A stretch of DNA of 7,774 nucleotides, taken from positions 1-7,774 of the forward strand of contig CALBYC010000163.1 in the NCBI GenBank assembly GCA_937890135.1, read 5' to 3'. The translations under genes and the position numbers were made by a program. This stretch comes from an uncultured Parabacteroides sp. GTDB taxonomy: Bacteria; Bacteroidota; Bacteroidia; Bacteroidales; Tannerellaceae. Under the pieces are notes generated by a model. It did no database searches, was not told where the DNA came from, and was given only the letters and a program-made list of their open reading frames with translations. Below, piece after piece: positions 1 through 5,897 of the stretch (position 1 is the first letter of the stretch; each line of letters begins with the position of its first letter).

Positions 1-1017
1 GAGGTGGTACTCTTTTTCCTCGTCGATGGTAAGGATGCCTCTGCTTTTGCAACGGATGAAAGGCAAGCGGTTGCCGGGTTCCCTGAAACATTTTTGGTAG
101 AACGTTCGTTTTCTTGACCAGATTTCGTAGTCTGTCCAAGCATTGATATAGCGGTCGTCCGAAAAATCGAGGCGCTCTATGTCGGAATGGAACCATTCGG
201 TTTCCCCCTCTTTCAGGATGATTTCTTTCACCCCGTACACGTTAGCCGTCCCGTCCATGTAATCGTTGGCCCGGATTCCCAGTCCGACCTTCCCCCATGC
301 CTCGATGTGCGTTTGCACGACGGTGTTCCCATTCTTGTCCGTCGCCACGTTTATCTCCTGGCTGGTGCTTTTGCCGTTTACAACGCCCTTCCCGGGCTGA
401 GGGGAAGCCAAAATGCCTGAGACCTTCGGCGGACGCGTGTCTTTGATGAGATGCCGGTAGTAGGGCAGGGCGTCAAGCAGTTTTCCTGTCGATGTTTCTC
501 GCATCTCAAAGTGGACATGCGGGCCTCCGGAACTGCCGGTGTTGCCGCTGTAAGCGACGATTTCTCCTTCTTTGACTGAGAATTGTCCGGGGGTCAAAAA
601 CAAATTGACGGCGAACTTCTCTTGTTTGTGCTGTTGTTCCCATAAATATTGGGCCAATTTGGGGGCGAAGCGTTCCAAATGCCCGTAAACAGTGGTGATT
701 CCGTCCGGATGGTTCAGGTAAAGAGCGTACCCATACCCCCAAGGACTGGCCGATATGCGTGAAACGTATCCATCTTTAGGAGCATGGATAGCTTTCCCGG
801 TCGCACCTTGCGTCTTTAGATCGATGCCTGCATGGAAATGATTGGGGCGAAGCTCCGCAAAATTCCCCGCCAAGAGCAATGGGAACTCCAACGGATTCCG
901 CCACGCCTCCACTTGTGCTTCGCCAAGCGAGGAGATGCCCAGGAGAAGCAGCAACACGCTTCCTGTATGTTTTATTGCCCGGTATAGGCCGTGACTCTTT
1001 TTTATTTGTCTGCTCAT
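1..1017 (-). CDS. M23-family (LytM-type) metallopeptidase, exported, C-terminus outside window
   Basis: This is a zinc peptidase of the family that cuts peptidoglycan cross-link peptides, so it probably acts in the periplasm in wall remodelling. The first 339 residues are present and the frame stays open to the window edge. Residues 1-34 look like a signal peptide: basic start, five leucines at 22-26, and likely cleavage near G-E-A34. The M23 signature is complete. The HxxxD motif is at H62-A-G-I-D66, Y-G-H113-L supplies the usual active-site histidine, and H167-V-H169 is followed by F-E. The peptidase domain ends near residue 190, and what follows is a C-terminal region I cannot assign. The ATG at 1015-1017 is the only start giving a whole signal peptide. 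The gene is divergent from the small-protein/gldB pair and has its own consensus promoter about 120 nt upstream. Its GC content is high (sampled rows 55-62%) compared with the right half of the window. The family call is firm; the substrate is inferred. Confidence 0.95.
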   Translation of the reverse strand, partial: MSRQIKKSHGLYRAIKHTGSVLLLLLGISSLGEAQVEAWRNPLEFPLLLAGNFAELRPNHFHAGIDLKTQGATGKAIHAPKDGYVSRISASPWGYGYALYLNHPDGITTVYGHLERFAPKLAQYLWEQQHKQEKFAVNLFLTPGQFSVKEGEIVAYSGNTGSSGGPHVHFEMRETSTGKLLDALPYYRHLIKDTRPPKVSGILASPQPGKGVVNGKSTSQEINVATDKNGNTVVQTHIEAWGKVGLGIRANDYMDGTANVYGVKEIILKEGETEWFHSDIERLDFSDDRYINAWTDYEIWSRKRTFYQKCFREPGNRLPFIRCKSRGILTIDEEKEYHL

Positions 1018-1138
1018 TGTTTTTTTGATGTTAGTTGTTCCAAGGGATGGTGAAACGAGCCGTCTTCCGCCTTCTTCGAAAGGAGCCGAGGTCGGATACC
1101 TCTGAAAGAATCGTCCCCATAATGATTTATTCAGCCTC

Positions 1139-1170
1139 CAAATATAGCTTGTTTTTCCTTCCCTCCCAAA
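1139..1170 (-). promoter_or_regulatory. Bacteroidetes-type promoter for the M23 peptidase gene
   Basis: On the minus strand, TTTG (1170-1167) is followed after exactly 20 bp by TATATTTG (1146-1139), a full match to the known Bacteroidetes -33/-7 pattern TTTG-N19-21-TAnnTTTG. Transcription would start at about 1130-1134, leaving a leader of roughly 115 nt before the ATG at 1017. No start site is measured; this is a motif match with correct spacing. Confidence 0.7.
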
Positions 1171-1252
1171 AAAAGTCATGCCTCTTGTTCTACCATTGTT
1201 CGTGGAACGACACTTTTTTTGGCCGAACCAAGGATAAATGATTAATAATGCT

Positions 1253-1260
1253 TACTTTCG
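1253..1260 (+). promoter_or_regulatory. Possible -7 box for the small-protein/gldB transcript
   Basis: TACTTTCG differs from TAnnTTTG at one base and lies about 21 nt before the chosen start of the small protein. No TTTG is present at the correct distance upstream; the nearest, at 1218-1221, is 31 bp away. The call rests on position and half a motif only. Confidence 0.3.
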
Positions 1261-1281
1261 CAGAGTATAATAATGTGTAAA

Positions 1282-1446
1282 ATGGCTGATAATTATTTGG
1301 AACGGAAATTTGAAGAGATGGAAAAGAGGAAAAGAGGGCATTCGGCTTATGGACGCTATGGAAGAATGCGCGCCTCTTCGGTCCGTACCTTCAAGCCCCG
1401 CAGGGCAGAAGATAAAAAAGACGAGCCTTGCCAGGACAATGATTGA
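1282..1446 (+). CDS. Small basic protein of unknown function, upstream of gldB
   Basis: This is a 54-residue reading frame starting M-A-D-N-Y-L-E-R-K and ending at TGA 1444-1446. It is rich in charged residues: an acidic/basic helix-like start (E-R-K-F-E-E-M-E-K-R-K-R), a G-H-S-A-Y-G-R-Y-G-R middle, and a K-P-R-R stretch near the end. There is no signal peptide or membrane segment, so it is probably cytoplasmic. An in-frame ATG at 1273 would add M-C-K. I prefer 1282 because M-A-D-N-Y-L-E resembles the start of short Bacteroidales proteins I recall, some of them annotated 'dehydrogenase' without any catalytic domain; that memory is unverified. It ends 6 nt before gldB, which suggests co-transcription. 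The function is unknown. Confidence 0.6.
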   Translation: MADNYLERKFEEMEKRKRGHSAYGRYGRMRASSVRTFKPRRAEDKKDEPCQDND

Positions 1447-1452
1447 CTTAAT

Positions 1453-2460
1453 ATGAAACAGATGATGAATAAGATAACTTATGGTTGCTTGCTCTTGCTT
1501 TGCATGGTGGCTTGCAATACAGGAACCGCGTCGGTCAAACAAGCGACAAGTGCGCAGCCAGTCACGGTGAATCGTTTTGACAAGACTTTGTTGCGCTGGA
1601 TCGAGCGGGGCGACTCGGCGGCGTTGGACTCTTTGTATGCCGTATACCCTGACATGTTGGATGTCTTAGGCAAGGCTGTGCTGAATCTGCGTTCCTTGGA
1701 CGTGCCTGGATTTATGGATCGCATCCATGATTATTATGCCGAGCCCACGCTTTTGCAGCTGTATAAGGATGCTGTGGCCTATTATGCTACCGTGGACGAC
1801 ATAGAGGAACAATTGGGGCACGGCTTTTCTTTCTTGAAAGCGAATTTCCCGGACATGGTCATCCCGAAAGTTTATATGCATGTTTCCGGTTTCGGCCAGA
1901 ACGTGCTGGCGGCAGACAGCTTGCTCTCTCTGTCGATTGACAAGTATATGGGAGTGGATTTCCCTTTGTACCAACAATTCTTTCATGATTACCAACGGGT
2001 GAAAATGCAGCGGGCAAGATGTGCCATGGACTATCTGGCCGGATGGATAATGAGCGAGTTCCCTTTTTCCGGGAATGAGAATGTGTTGTTGGACCGAATG
2101 ATTTACCAAGGAAAAGTACAATATGTATTGTCCCTTGCGTTTCCGGGAATGGATCCGGCCTTCTCCATGGGGTATACTCCGCGTGCATACCAGTGGTGTG
2201 TGGAGCATGAAGGTGGCATTTGGCGGGCCATTATACAACGGAAGCACTTGTTCACGCCTGATAAGATGACGACAGACAAGTATTTTGAAGATACGCCTTC
2301 GGAATTCTTGGCGGATGAGGCACCCGGCAATATCGGCGTATGGATAGGATGGCAAATCGTAAAGAGATATATGGAGGAAACAAATGCCACGTTGGCAACG
2401 TTGATGGAACAAGGCAATGCGCAAGATTTTCTCAATATTTCCAGGTACAAACCGGAATAG
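1453..2460 (+). CDS. gldB: GldB-family gliding-motility-type lipoprotein
   Basis: This is a 335-residue predicted lipoprotein. Residues 1-21 form a lipoprotein signal: basic start, hydrophobic L-L-L-L-C, and lipobox M18-V-A-C21. Residues after Cys21 are N-T-G with no acidic cluster, so it lacks the Bacteroidetes surface-export signal and probably faces the periplasm. Family-like landmarks are the R41-F-D motif, the central Y-L-A-G-W-I and L-L-D-R-M-I-Y-Q-G-K segments, the G-Y-T-P-R-A-Y-Q-W-C region, and the C-terminal A-P-G-N-I-G-V-W-I-G-W-Q-I-V block (about 290-303). In Flavobacterium GldB is needed for gliding. Relatives persist in non-gliding Bacteroidales, where the role is unclear, and no other gld gene is visible here. 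ATGs at 1462 and 1465 are alternative starts that keep the lipobox. I see no HExxH protease motif. The family is recognised from memory of its motifs. Confidence 0.82.
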   Translation: MKQMMNKITYGCLLLLCMVACNTGTASVKQATSAQPVTVNRFDKTLLRWIERGDSAALDSLYAVYPDMLDVLGKAVLNLRSLDVPGFMDRIHDYYAEPTLLQLYKDAVAYYATVDDIEEQLGHGFSFLKANFPDMVIPKVYMHVSGFGQNVLAADSLLSLSIDKYMGVDFPLYQQFFHDYQRVKMQRARCAMDYLAGWIMSEFPFSGNENVLLDRMIYQGKVQYVLSLAFPGMDPAFSMGYTPRAYQWCVEHEGGIWRAIIQRKHLFTPDKMTTDKYFEDTPSEFLADEAPGNIGVWIGWQIVKRYMEETNATLATLMEQGNAQDFLNISRYKPE

Positions 2461-2725
2461 CGTGAAAAGAGGGCGTTGTAAAAAATCAGCCGCCCTATTC
2501 TCCCGAACCGGACAGCATAACCTAACTTAATTCTAATACCATGAAAAACACTATATCCTTATAACAGATGATTTCATGAAAAAGTTCATGCTTAATCATT
2601 GTTTATGCAAAATAACTTTACTCGTTGGCGGAACTGAATGGAAAATATAAGAATCATGGCTCCGAAGGACAGTTGCCCCGTCCGATATCCCCTCATTGCA
2701 TTACGTCCCCGGTAGGGAACAAATC

Positions 2726-2768
2726 CCCAAAAGCCTGCAATCTTTTTCCCAAAAGCCTGCAATCTTTT
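2726..2768. repeat. Tandem direct repeat, two exact 21-bp copies with period 22
   Basis: The copies at 2726-2746 and 2748-2768 are identical: CCCAAAAG, CCTGCAAT, then the CTTTT arm. Within each copy AAAAG and CTTTT form a dyad around TGCA, so each could be a stem-loop or a protein-binding site, and a 22-bp period is close to two helical turns. Only two copies are present and there is no cas context, so this is not a CRISPR array. Whether it occurs elsewhere in the genome cannot be seen here. Confidence 0.8.
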
Positions 2769-2775
2769 CGGGAAA
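2745..2775. other. Stem-loop built on the second tandem repeat
   Basis: TTTCCCAAAAG (2745-2755) pairs with CTTTT (2764-2768) and GGGAAA (2770-2775). The stem is 11 bp with a single bulged C at 2769 and an 8-nt loop. No T-tract follows on either strand, so a classical terminator is not supported. The first repeat copy lacks the outer GGGAAA arm and forms only the inner 5-bp stem. Confidence 0.45.
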
Positions 2776-2907
2776 TGGTGGCGGGCATTTTCGAAGAACA
2801 TGGCGGCAAAAAAAGACCGTCATGCCACACTTCGATTTTTCAGGGCGAGAGAGAAAAACGATAGTTGGTTAAGCCGAAAGAGTGAAAAAAAGAAAAATAT
2901 TTGTATG

Positions 2908-2917
2908 CTTACGTAAG
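2908..2917. promoter_or_regulatory. Perfect 10-bp palindrome at the aspS promoter, possible operator
   Basis: CTTACGTAAG is its own reverse complement. It lies 13 bp upstream of the aspS -7 box, which is where the -33 element would normally be, and no TTTG stands at the usual spacing. A bound protein could therefore block or replace -33 recognition. A single palindrome of this length can arise by chance, so the operator role is inferred. Confidence 0.35.
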
Positions 2918-2930
2918 TGACATTATTTAT

Positions 2931-2938
2931 TATCTTTG
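2931..2938 (+). promoter_or_regulatory. -7 promoter box for aspS
   Basis: TATCTTTG, followed by CA, matches the Bacteroidetes -7 consensus TAnnTTTG exactly and sits in an AT-rich stretch. The expected start of transcription is around 2943-2946, giving a leader of about 88 nt to the ATG at 3033. A TTTG at 2900-2903 is 27 bp away, longer than the normal 19-21 bp spacer, so the -33 element is weak or absent. Confidence 0.65.
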
Positions 2939-3032
2939 CATCAAATTTTGCTTTTTGAAATCCTACCGCAGAGAAGAGAAGGGTATGTCGCAAAAAGCAA
3001 GTGCATTTTTAGATTACAAAGCGAACAAAAAT

Positions 3033-4787
3033 ATGTACAGAACAAGAACATGTGGCGATTTGCGCTTGGCTGATGAGGGCTTGGTTGTCAAACTGGCCGG
3101 CTGGGTGCAGAAAACACGTAAAATGGGTGGCATGACTTTCGTGGATCTCCGCGATCGTTACGGAATAACACAGTTGGTGTTTAACCAGGAAGTAAATTCA
3201 GCGTTGTGCGAACAAGCAAATAAGTTAGGACGCGAGTATGTGATTCAGGTTACGGGCGTTGTGCGAGAGCGTTCCAGTAAGAACACTCATATACCAACAG
3301 GCGAGATTGAGCTGGTTGTGTCAGAATTGAATATTTTGAATACGGCTGTGACTCCGCCTTTCACGATAGAAGATGATACGGATGGTGGCGATGATTTACG
3401 CATGAAGTACCGTTATTTGGATCTGCGCCGTTCTGTGGTTCGTAAGAATTTGGAATTGCGCCACAAAATGGCATTCGAAGTGCGTAATTATTTGGACAAA
3501 CAAGGATTTCTGGAGGTTGAAACCCCCGTTTTGGTTAACTCAACACCGGAAGGAGCCCGTGACTTTGTGGTGCCGTCTCGCATGAACCCGGGACAATTCT
3601 ATGCATTGCCCCAATCCCCACAGACTTTGAAGCAGCTCCTTATGGTCTCAGGCTTCGACCGTTATTTCCAGATAGTAAAATGCTTCCGTGATGAGGATTT
3701 GCGCGCTGATCGTCAGCCTGAATTTACTCAGATTGACTGTGAAATGAGCTTTGTGGAACAGGAAGATGTCATTAATATGTTTGAAGGAATGGCAAAACAT
3801 CTGTTCAAGACGATTAGGGGGATAGAGTTCAAAGAACCGTTCGTGCGCATGACGTGGCAGGATGCCATGAAATATTATGGAAGTGACAAGCCCGATTTGC
3901 GTTTCGGCATGAAATTCGTGGAATTGATGGATGTTATGCAAGGGCACGGTTTTTCTGTGTTTGATAATGCAAAATATATAGGCGGCATATGTGCGGAAGG
4001 TGCTGCCCATTATACCCGTAAACAGCTGGATCAACTCACTGAATTTGTAAAACGTCCTCAAATTGGAGCGAAAGGATTGGTTTATGCACGTATAGAGGCA
4101 GATGGAACAGTAAAATCCAGCGTGGACAAATTTTATACGCAAGACGAGTTGCAACAGATGAAAAAGGCCTTTGGAGCAAATCCCGGTGATTTGATTTTGA
4201 TCCTGTCTGGAGACGATGCCATGAAAACCCGAAAACAATTGAACGAACTTCGTTTGCACGTTGCCGAGCAATTGGGCTTGCGTGACAAGAATAAATTTGC
4301 TTGTTTATGGGTGATTGATTTCCCATTGTTTGAATGGAGCGAGGAAGACCAACGGTTTTATGCCATGCACCATCCTTTTACCATGCCAAATCCGGATGAT
4401 ATTCCTTTGCTGGATACAGACCCTGGGGCTGTGCGAGCCAATGCTTATGACATGGTTATCAATGGCGTGGAAGTTGGTGGTGGATCCATTAGAATCCATG
4501 ACAGCCAGTTGCAAGACAAGATGTTCAAATTGCTTGGTTTCTCGGAAGAACGAGCACAAGAACGCTTCGGTTTCTTAATGAACGCCTTTACATATGGTGC
4601 ACCCCCTCATGGAGGTTTGGCGTATGGTTTGGACCGTTGGGTGTCATTGTTTGCCGGATTGGATTCTATCCGTGATTGCATAGCATTCCCGAAAAATAAT
4701 TCGGGTCGCGATGTCATGTTGGATGCTCCTGGCATGTTGGATGATTCTCAATTGGAAGAATTGCATTTGAGAATTAATTTGAAATAG
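3033..4787 (+). CDS. aspS: Aspartyl-tRNA synthetase (AspRS, class II)
   Basis: It charges tRNA-Asp with aspartate in the cytoplasm. The protein is 584 residues, normal for bacterial AspRS. The N-terminal OB-fold anticodon domain starts M-Y-R-T-R-T-C-G-D-L-R and contains G-W-V-Q-K-T-R-K-M-G-G-M-T-F-V-D-L-R-D-R. The catalytic core carries class II motif 2 at about 218-235 (F-R-D-E-D-L-R-A-D-R-Q-P-E-F) and motif 3 at 527-536 (G-G-L-A-Y-G-L-D-R535-W). The GAD insertion typical of bacterial enzymes lies between them. I chose the ATG at 3033 because the OB domain begins there in relatives. An in-frame ATG at 2985, after a purine-rich stretch, would add 16 residues, and a TTG at 2901 lies upstream of the promoter box and is ruled out. 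It is first in a rightward cluster, with 8 nt to the Nif3-like gene. Confidence 0.97.
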   Translation: MYRTRTCGDLRLADEGLVVKLAGWVQKTRKMGGMTFVDLRDRYGITQLVFNQEVNSALCEQANKLGREYVIQVTGVVRERSSKNTHIPTGEIELVVSELNILNTAVTPPFTIEDDTDGGDDLRMKYRYLDLRRSVVRKNLELRHKMAFEVRNYLDKQGFLEVETPVLVNSTPEGARDFVVPSRMNPGQFYALPQSPQTLKQLLMVSGFDRYFQIVKCFRDEDLRADRQPEFTQIDCEMSFVEQEDVINMFEGMAKHLFKTIRGIEFKEPFVRMTWQDAMKYYGSDKPDLRFGMKFVELMDVMQGHGFSVFDNAKYIGGICAEGAAHYTRKQLDQLTEFVKRPQIGAKGLVYARIEADGTVKSSVDKFYTQDELQQMKKAFGANPGDLILILSGDDAMKTRKQLNELRLHVAEQLGLRDKNKFACLWVIDFPLFEWSEEDQRFYAMHHPFTMPNPDDIPLLDTDPGAVRANAYDMVINGVEVGGGSIRIHDSQLQDKMFKLLGFSEERAQERFGFLMNAFTYGAPPHGGLAYGLDRWVSLFAGLDSIRDCIAFPKNNSGRDVMLDAPGMLDDSQLEELHLRINLK

Positions 4788-4795
4788 AATCGGAT

Positions 4796-5896
4796 ATGGT
4801 GAGGATAAAAGATGTGTTAAAACTTATAGAAGAGGTCGCTCCCGCTTCGTTGCAAGAAAACTACGATAACAGTGGGGTGCAGATTGGTGATGCCAATCAA
4901 GTAGCAACTGGAGCATTGCTTTGTTTGGATGTGACTGAATCTGTGATAGATGAGGCTTTGGATTTAGGTTGTAATCTGATTATATCTCACCATCCTTTGG
5001 CTTTTAGGCCATTTAAGTCTCTGACAGGCAAAAACTATATCGAAAGAAGTTTGATAAAGGCTTGCAAGCACGACTTGGTGATTTATGCCGCCCATACGAA
5101 TTTAGACAATGCCTACAATGGTGTCAATTACAAATTGGCATCATTGTTAGGCTTGACAAATATCCGAGTTCTGAGCCCTAAGAAACATATGTTGATGAAA
5201 CTTGTTACTTTTGTCCCGACATCTTTTGCTGATATTGTGCGTACTGCTTTGGCAAATGCTGGTGCTGGACATATCGGCAACTATGATTCATGTAGCTTTA
5301 ATGTGTCCGGTAAAGGAAAATTTCGTGCGGCATCAGAAGACTGCAATCCATACTGCGGTGAAATAGGTTCGCTGCATACCGAGGAGGAGGTTCGCATAGA
5401 AACAATCATTCCTGTTTATAAGAAATCCAGCGTGTTACGTGCCTTATTGGCAGTCCATCCGTATGAAGAACCTGTTTGCGATTTTTATCCGTTGGATAAT
5501 ACTTGGAATCAAGTAGGTTCGGGGATAGTGGGGGAATTGCCGGAGGAGATGGATGAAATGGAATTCCTTCAGCGGGTAAAGAGTCTGTTCAAAGTCGGGG
5601 CGGTGCGGCATTCTTCATTGATAGGCCGGTCTATCCGGGAGGTCGCTATTTGTGGAGGTAGCGGCGCCTTTCTGTTAGATGATGCCATCAACTACGGCGC
5701 TGACGTGTTTATAACAGGTGAAGCAAAATATAATGATTTTTATGATGTGGAAAATCTTATATTGTTGGCCGTAATTGGACATTATGAGTCTGAGATTTGC
5801 ACAAAAGAAATATTTTATGAAATAATATCGAAAAAATTGCCTACCTTTGCCCTATATTTGTCGAATGTTAATTCAAACCCAGTAAAATATTTATAG
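4796..5896 (+). CDS. Nif3-like dinuclear metal centre hexameric protein
   Basis: This is a 366-residue member of the Nif3/YbgI/YqfO family, cytoplasmic toroidal hexamers with two metals per subunit. Some annotations call it a GTP cyclohydrolase I type 2 homologue, but the reaction is not established. The metal ligands are all visible: S-H65-H66-P in the N-terminal half, A-H100-T-N-L-D104-N, and G-H329-Y-E-S-E333 at the C-terminus, matching the HH...D...HxxxE pattern of E. coli YbgI. It is longer than YbgI (about 250 residues) because a middle segment of roughly 110-230 (M-K-L-V-T-F-V-P ... H-P-Y-E-E-P) forms the PII/CutA-like insert of the YqfO subgroup. It follows aspS by 8 nt and ends 1 nt before the zinc-ribbon gene, so co-expression is likely. 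A GC-rich patch spans about 5515-5700. Confidence 0.93.
   Translation: MVRIKDVLKLIEEVAPASLQENYDNSGVQIGDANQVATGALLCLDVTESVIDEALDLGCNLIISHHPLAFRPFKSLTGKNYIERSLIKACKHDLVIYAAHTNLDNAYNGVNYKLASLLGLTNIRVLSPKKHMLMKLVTFVPTSFADIVRTALANAGAGHIGNYDSCSFNVSGKGKFRAASEDCNPYCGEIGSLHTEEEVRIETIIPVYKKSSVLRALLAVHPYEEPVCDFYPLDNTWNQVGSGIVGELPEEMDEMEFLQRVKSLFKVGAVRHSSLIGRSIREVAICGGSGAFLLDDAINYGADVFITGEAKYNDFYDVENLILLAVIGHYESEICTKEIFYEIISKKLPTFALYLSNVNSNPVKYL
5842..5860 (+). promoter_or_regulatory. Two possible -7 boxes inside the end of the Nif3-like gene
   Basis: TACCTTTG (5842-5849) and TATATTTG (5853-5860) both match TAnnTTTG exactly and lie 38-56 nt before the zinc-ribbon start. Neither has TTTG at the proper -33 spacing, and the bases also encode the conserved-looking C-terminus (P-T-F-A-L-Y-L), so coding constraint could explain them. 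An internal promoter for the zinc-ribbon gene is possible but unproven. Confidence 0.3.
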
Positions 5897-5897
5897 A

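Larger units (their letters stand above)
2461..2930. other. Non-coding gap between gldB and aspS
   Basis: I find no convincing gene in these 470 bases. Contents in order: a weak 6-bp inverted repeat AGGGCG/CGCCCT (2470-2475 and 2491-2496) just after gldB with no T-run; a short frame at 2541 (M-K-N-T-I-S-L then stop) that looks like the start of an exported-protein gene; a 24-codon frame at 2576-2650 of doubtful meaning; the 22-bp-period tandem repeat and its hairpin (2724-2775); and an imperfect hairpin with arms at 2832-2841 and 2853-2861. Frames of 69-79 codons cross the region on both strands but run straight through the repeats and have no recognisable protein features. Confidence 0.6.

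Noticed and set aside
187..742. Short frames overlapping the M23 peptidase (187-420 plus, 506-742 minus)
   Set aside because: Both are shadows of the M23 frame, which carries the complete catalytic motif set and a signal peptide.
1035..1241. 68-codon plus-strand frame in the divergent spacer
   Set aside because: It overlaps the minus-strand promoter and leader of the M23 gene, contains low-complexity stretches, and resembles no known protein.
1666..2424. Long open frame (252 codons) on the minus strand opposite gldB
   Set aside because: It lies wholly inside a well-supported gene on the other strand, has no recognisable domain or signal peptide, and is rich in H, R and I as antisense shadows usually are.
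2470..2496. Inverted repeat AGGGCG/CGCCCT just after gldB as a terminator
   Set aside because: The stem is only 6 bp with a 15-nt loop and no T-tract downstream on the plus strand; too weak to call.
2724..2768. CRISPR array
   Set aside because: Only two copies separated by a single base, with no spacers and no cas genes nearby.
2625..2864. 79-codon frame across the tandem repeat, and a 69-codon frame on the other strand
   Set aside because: The plus-strand frame needs a TTG start, both read through the tandem repeats, and neither shows protein-like features. They are better explained as chance frames over a repeat.
2901..3032. N-terminal extension of AspRS from a TTG at 2901
   Set aside because: This start lies upstream of the -7 box at 2931-2938 and adds sequence not found in the AspRS OB domain; the protein aligns from the Met at 3033.
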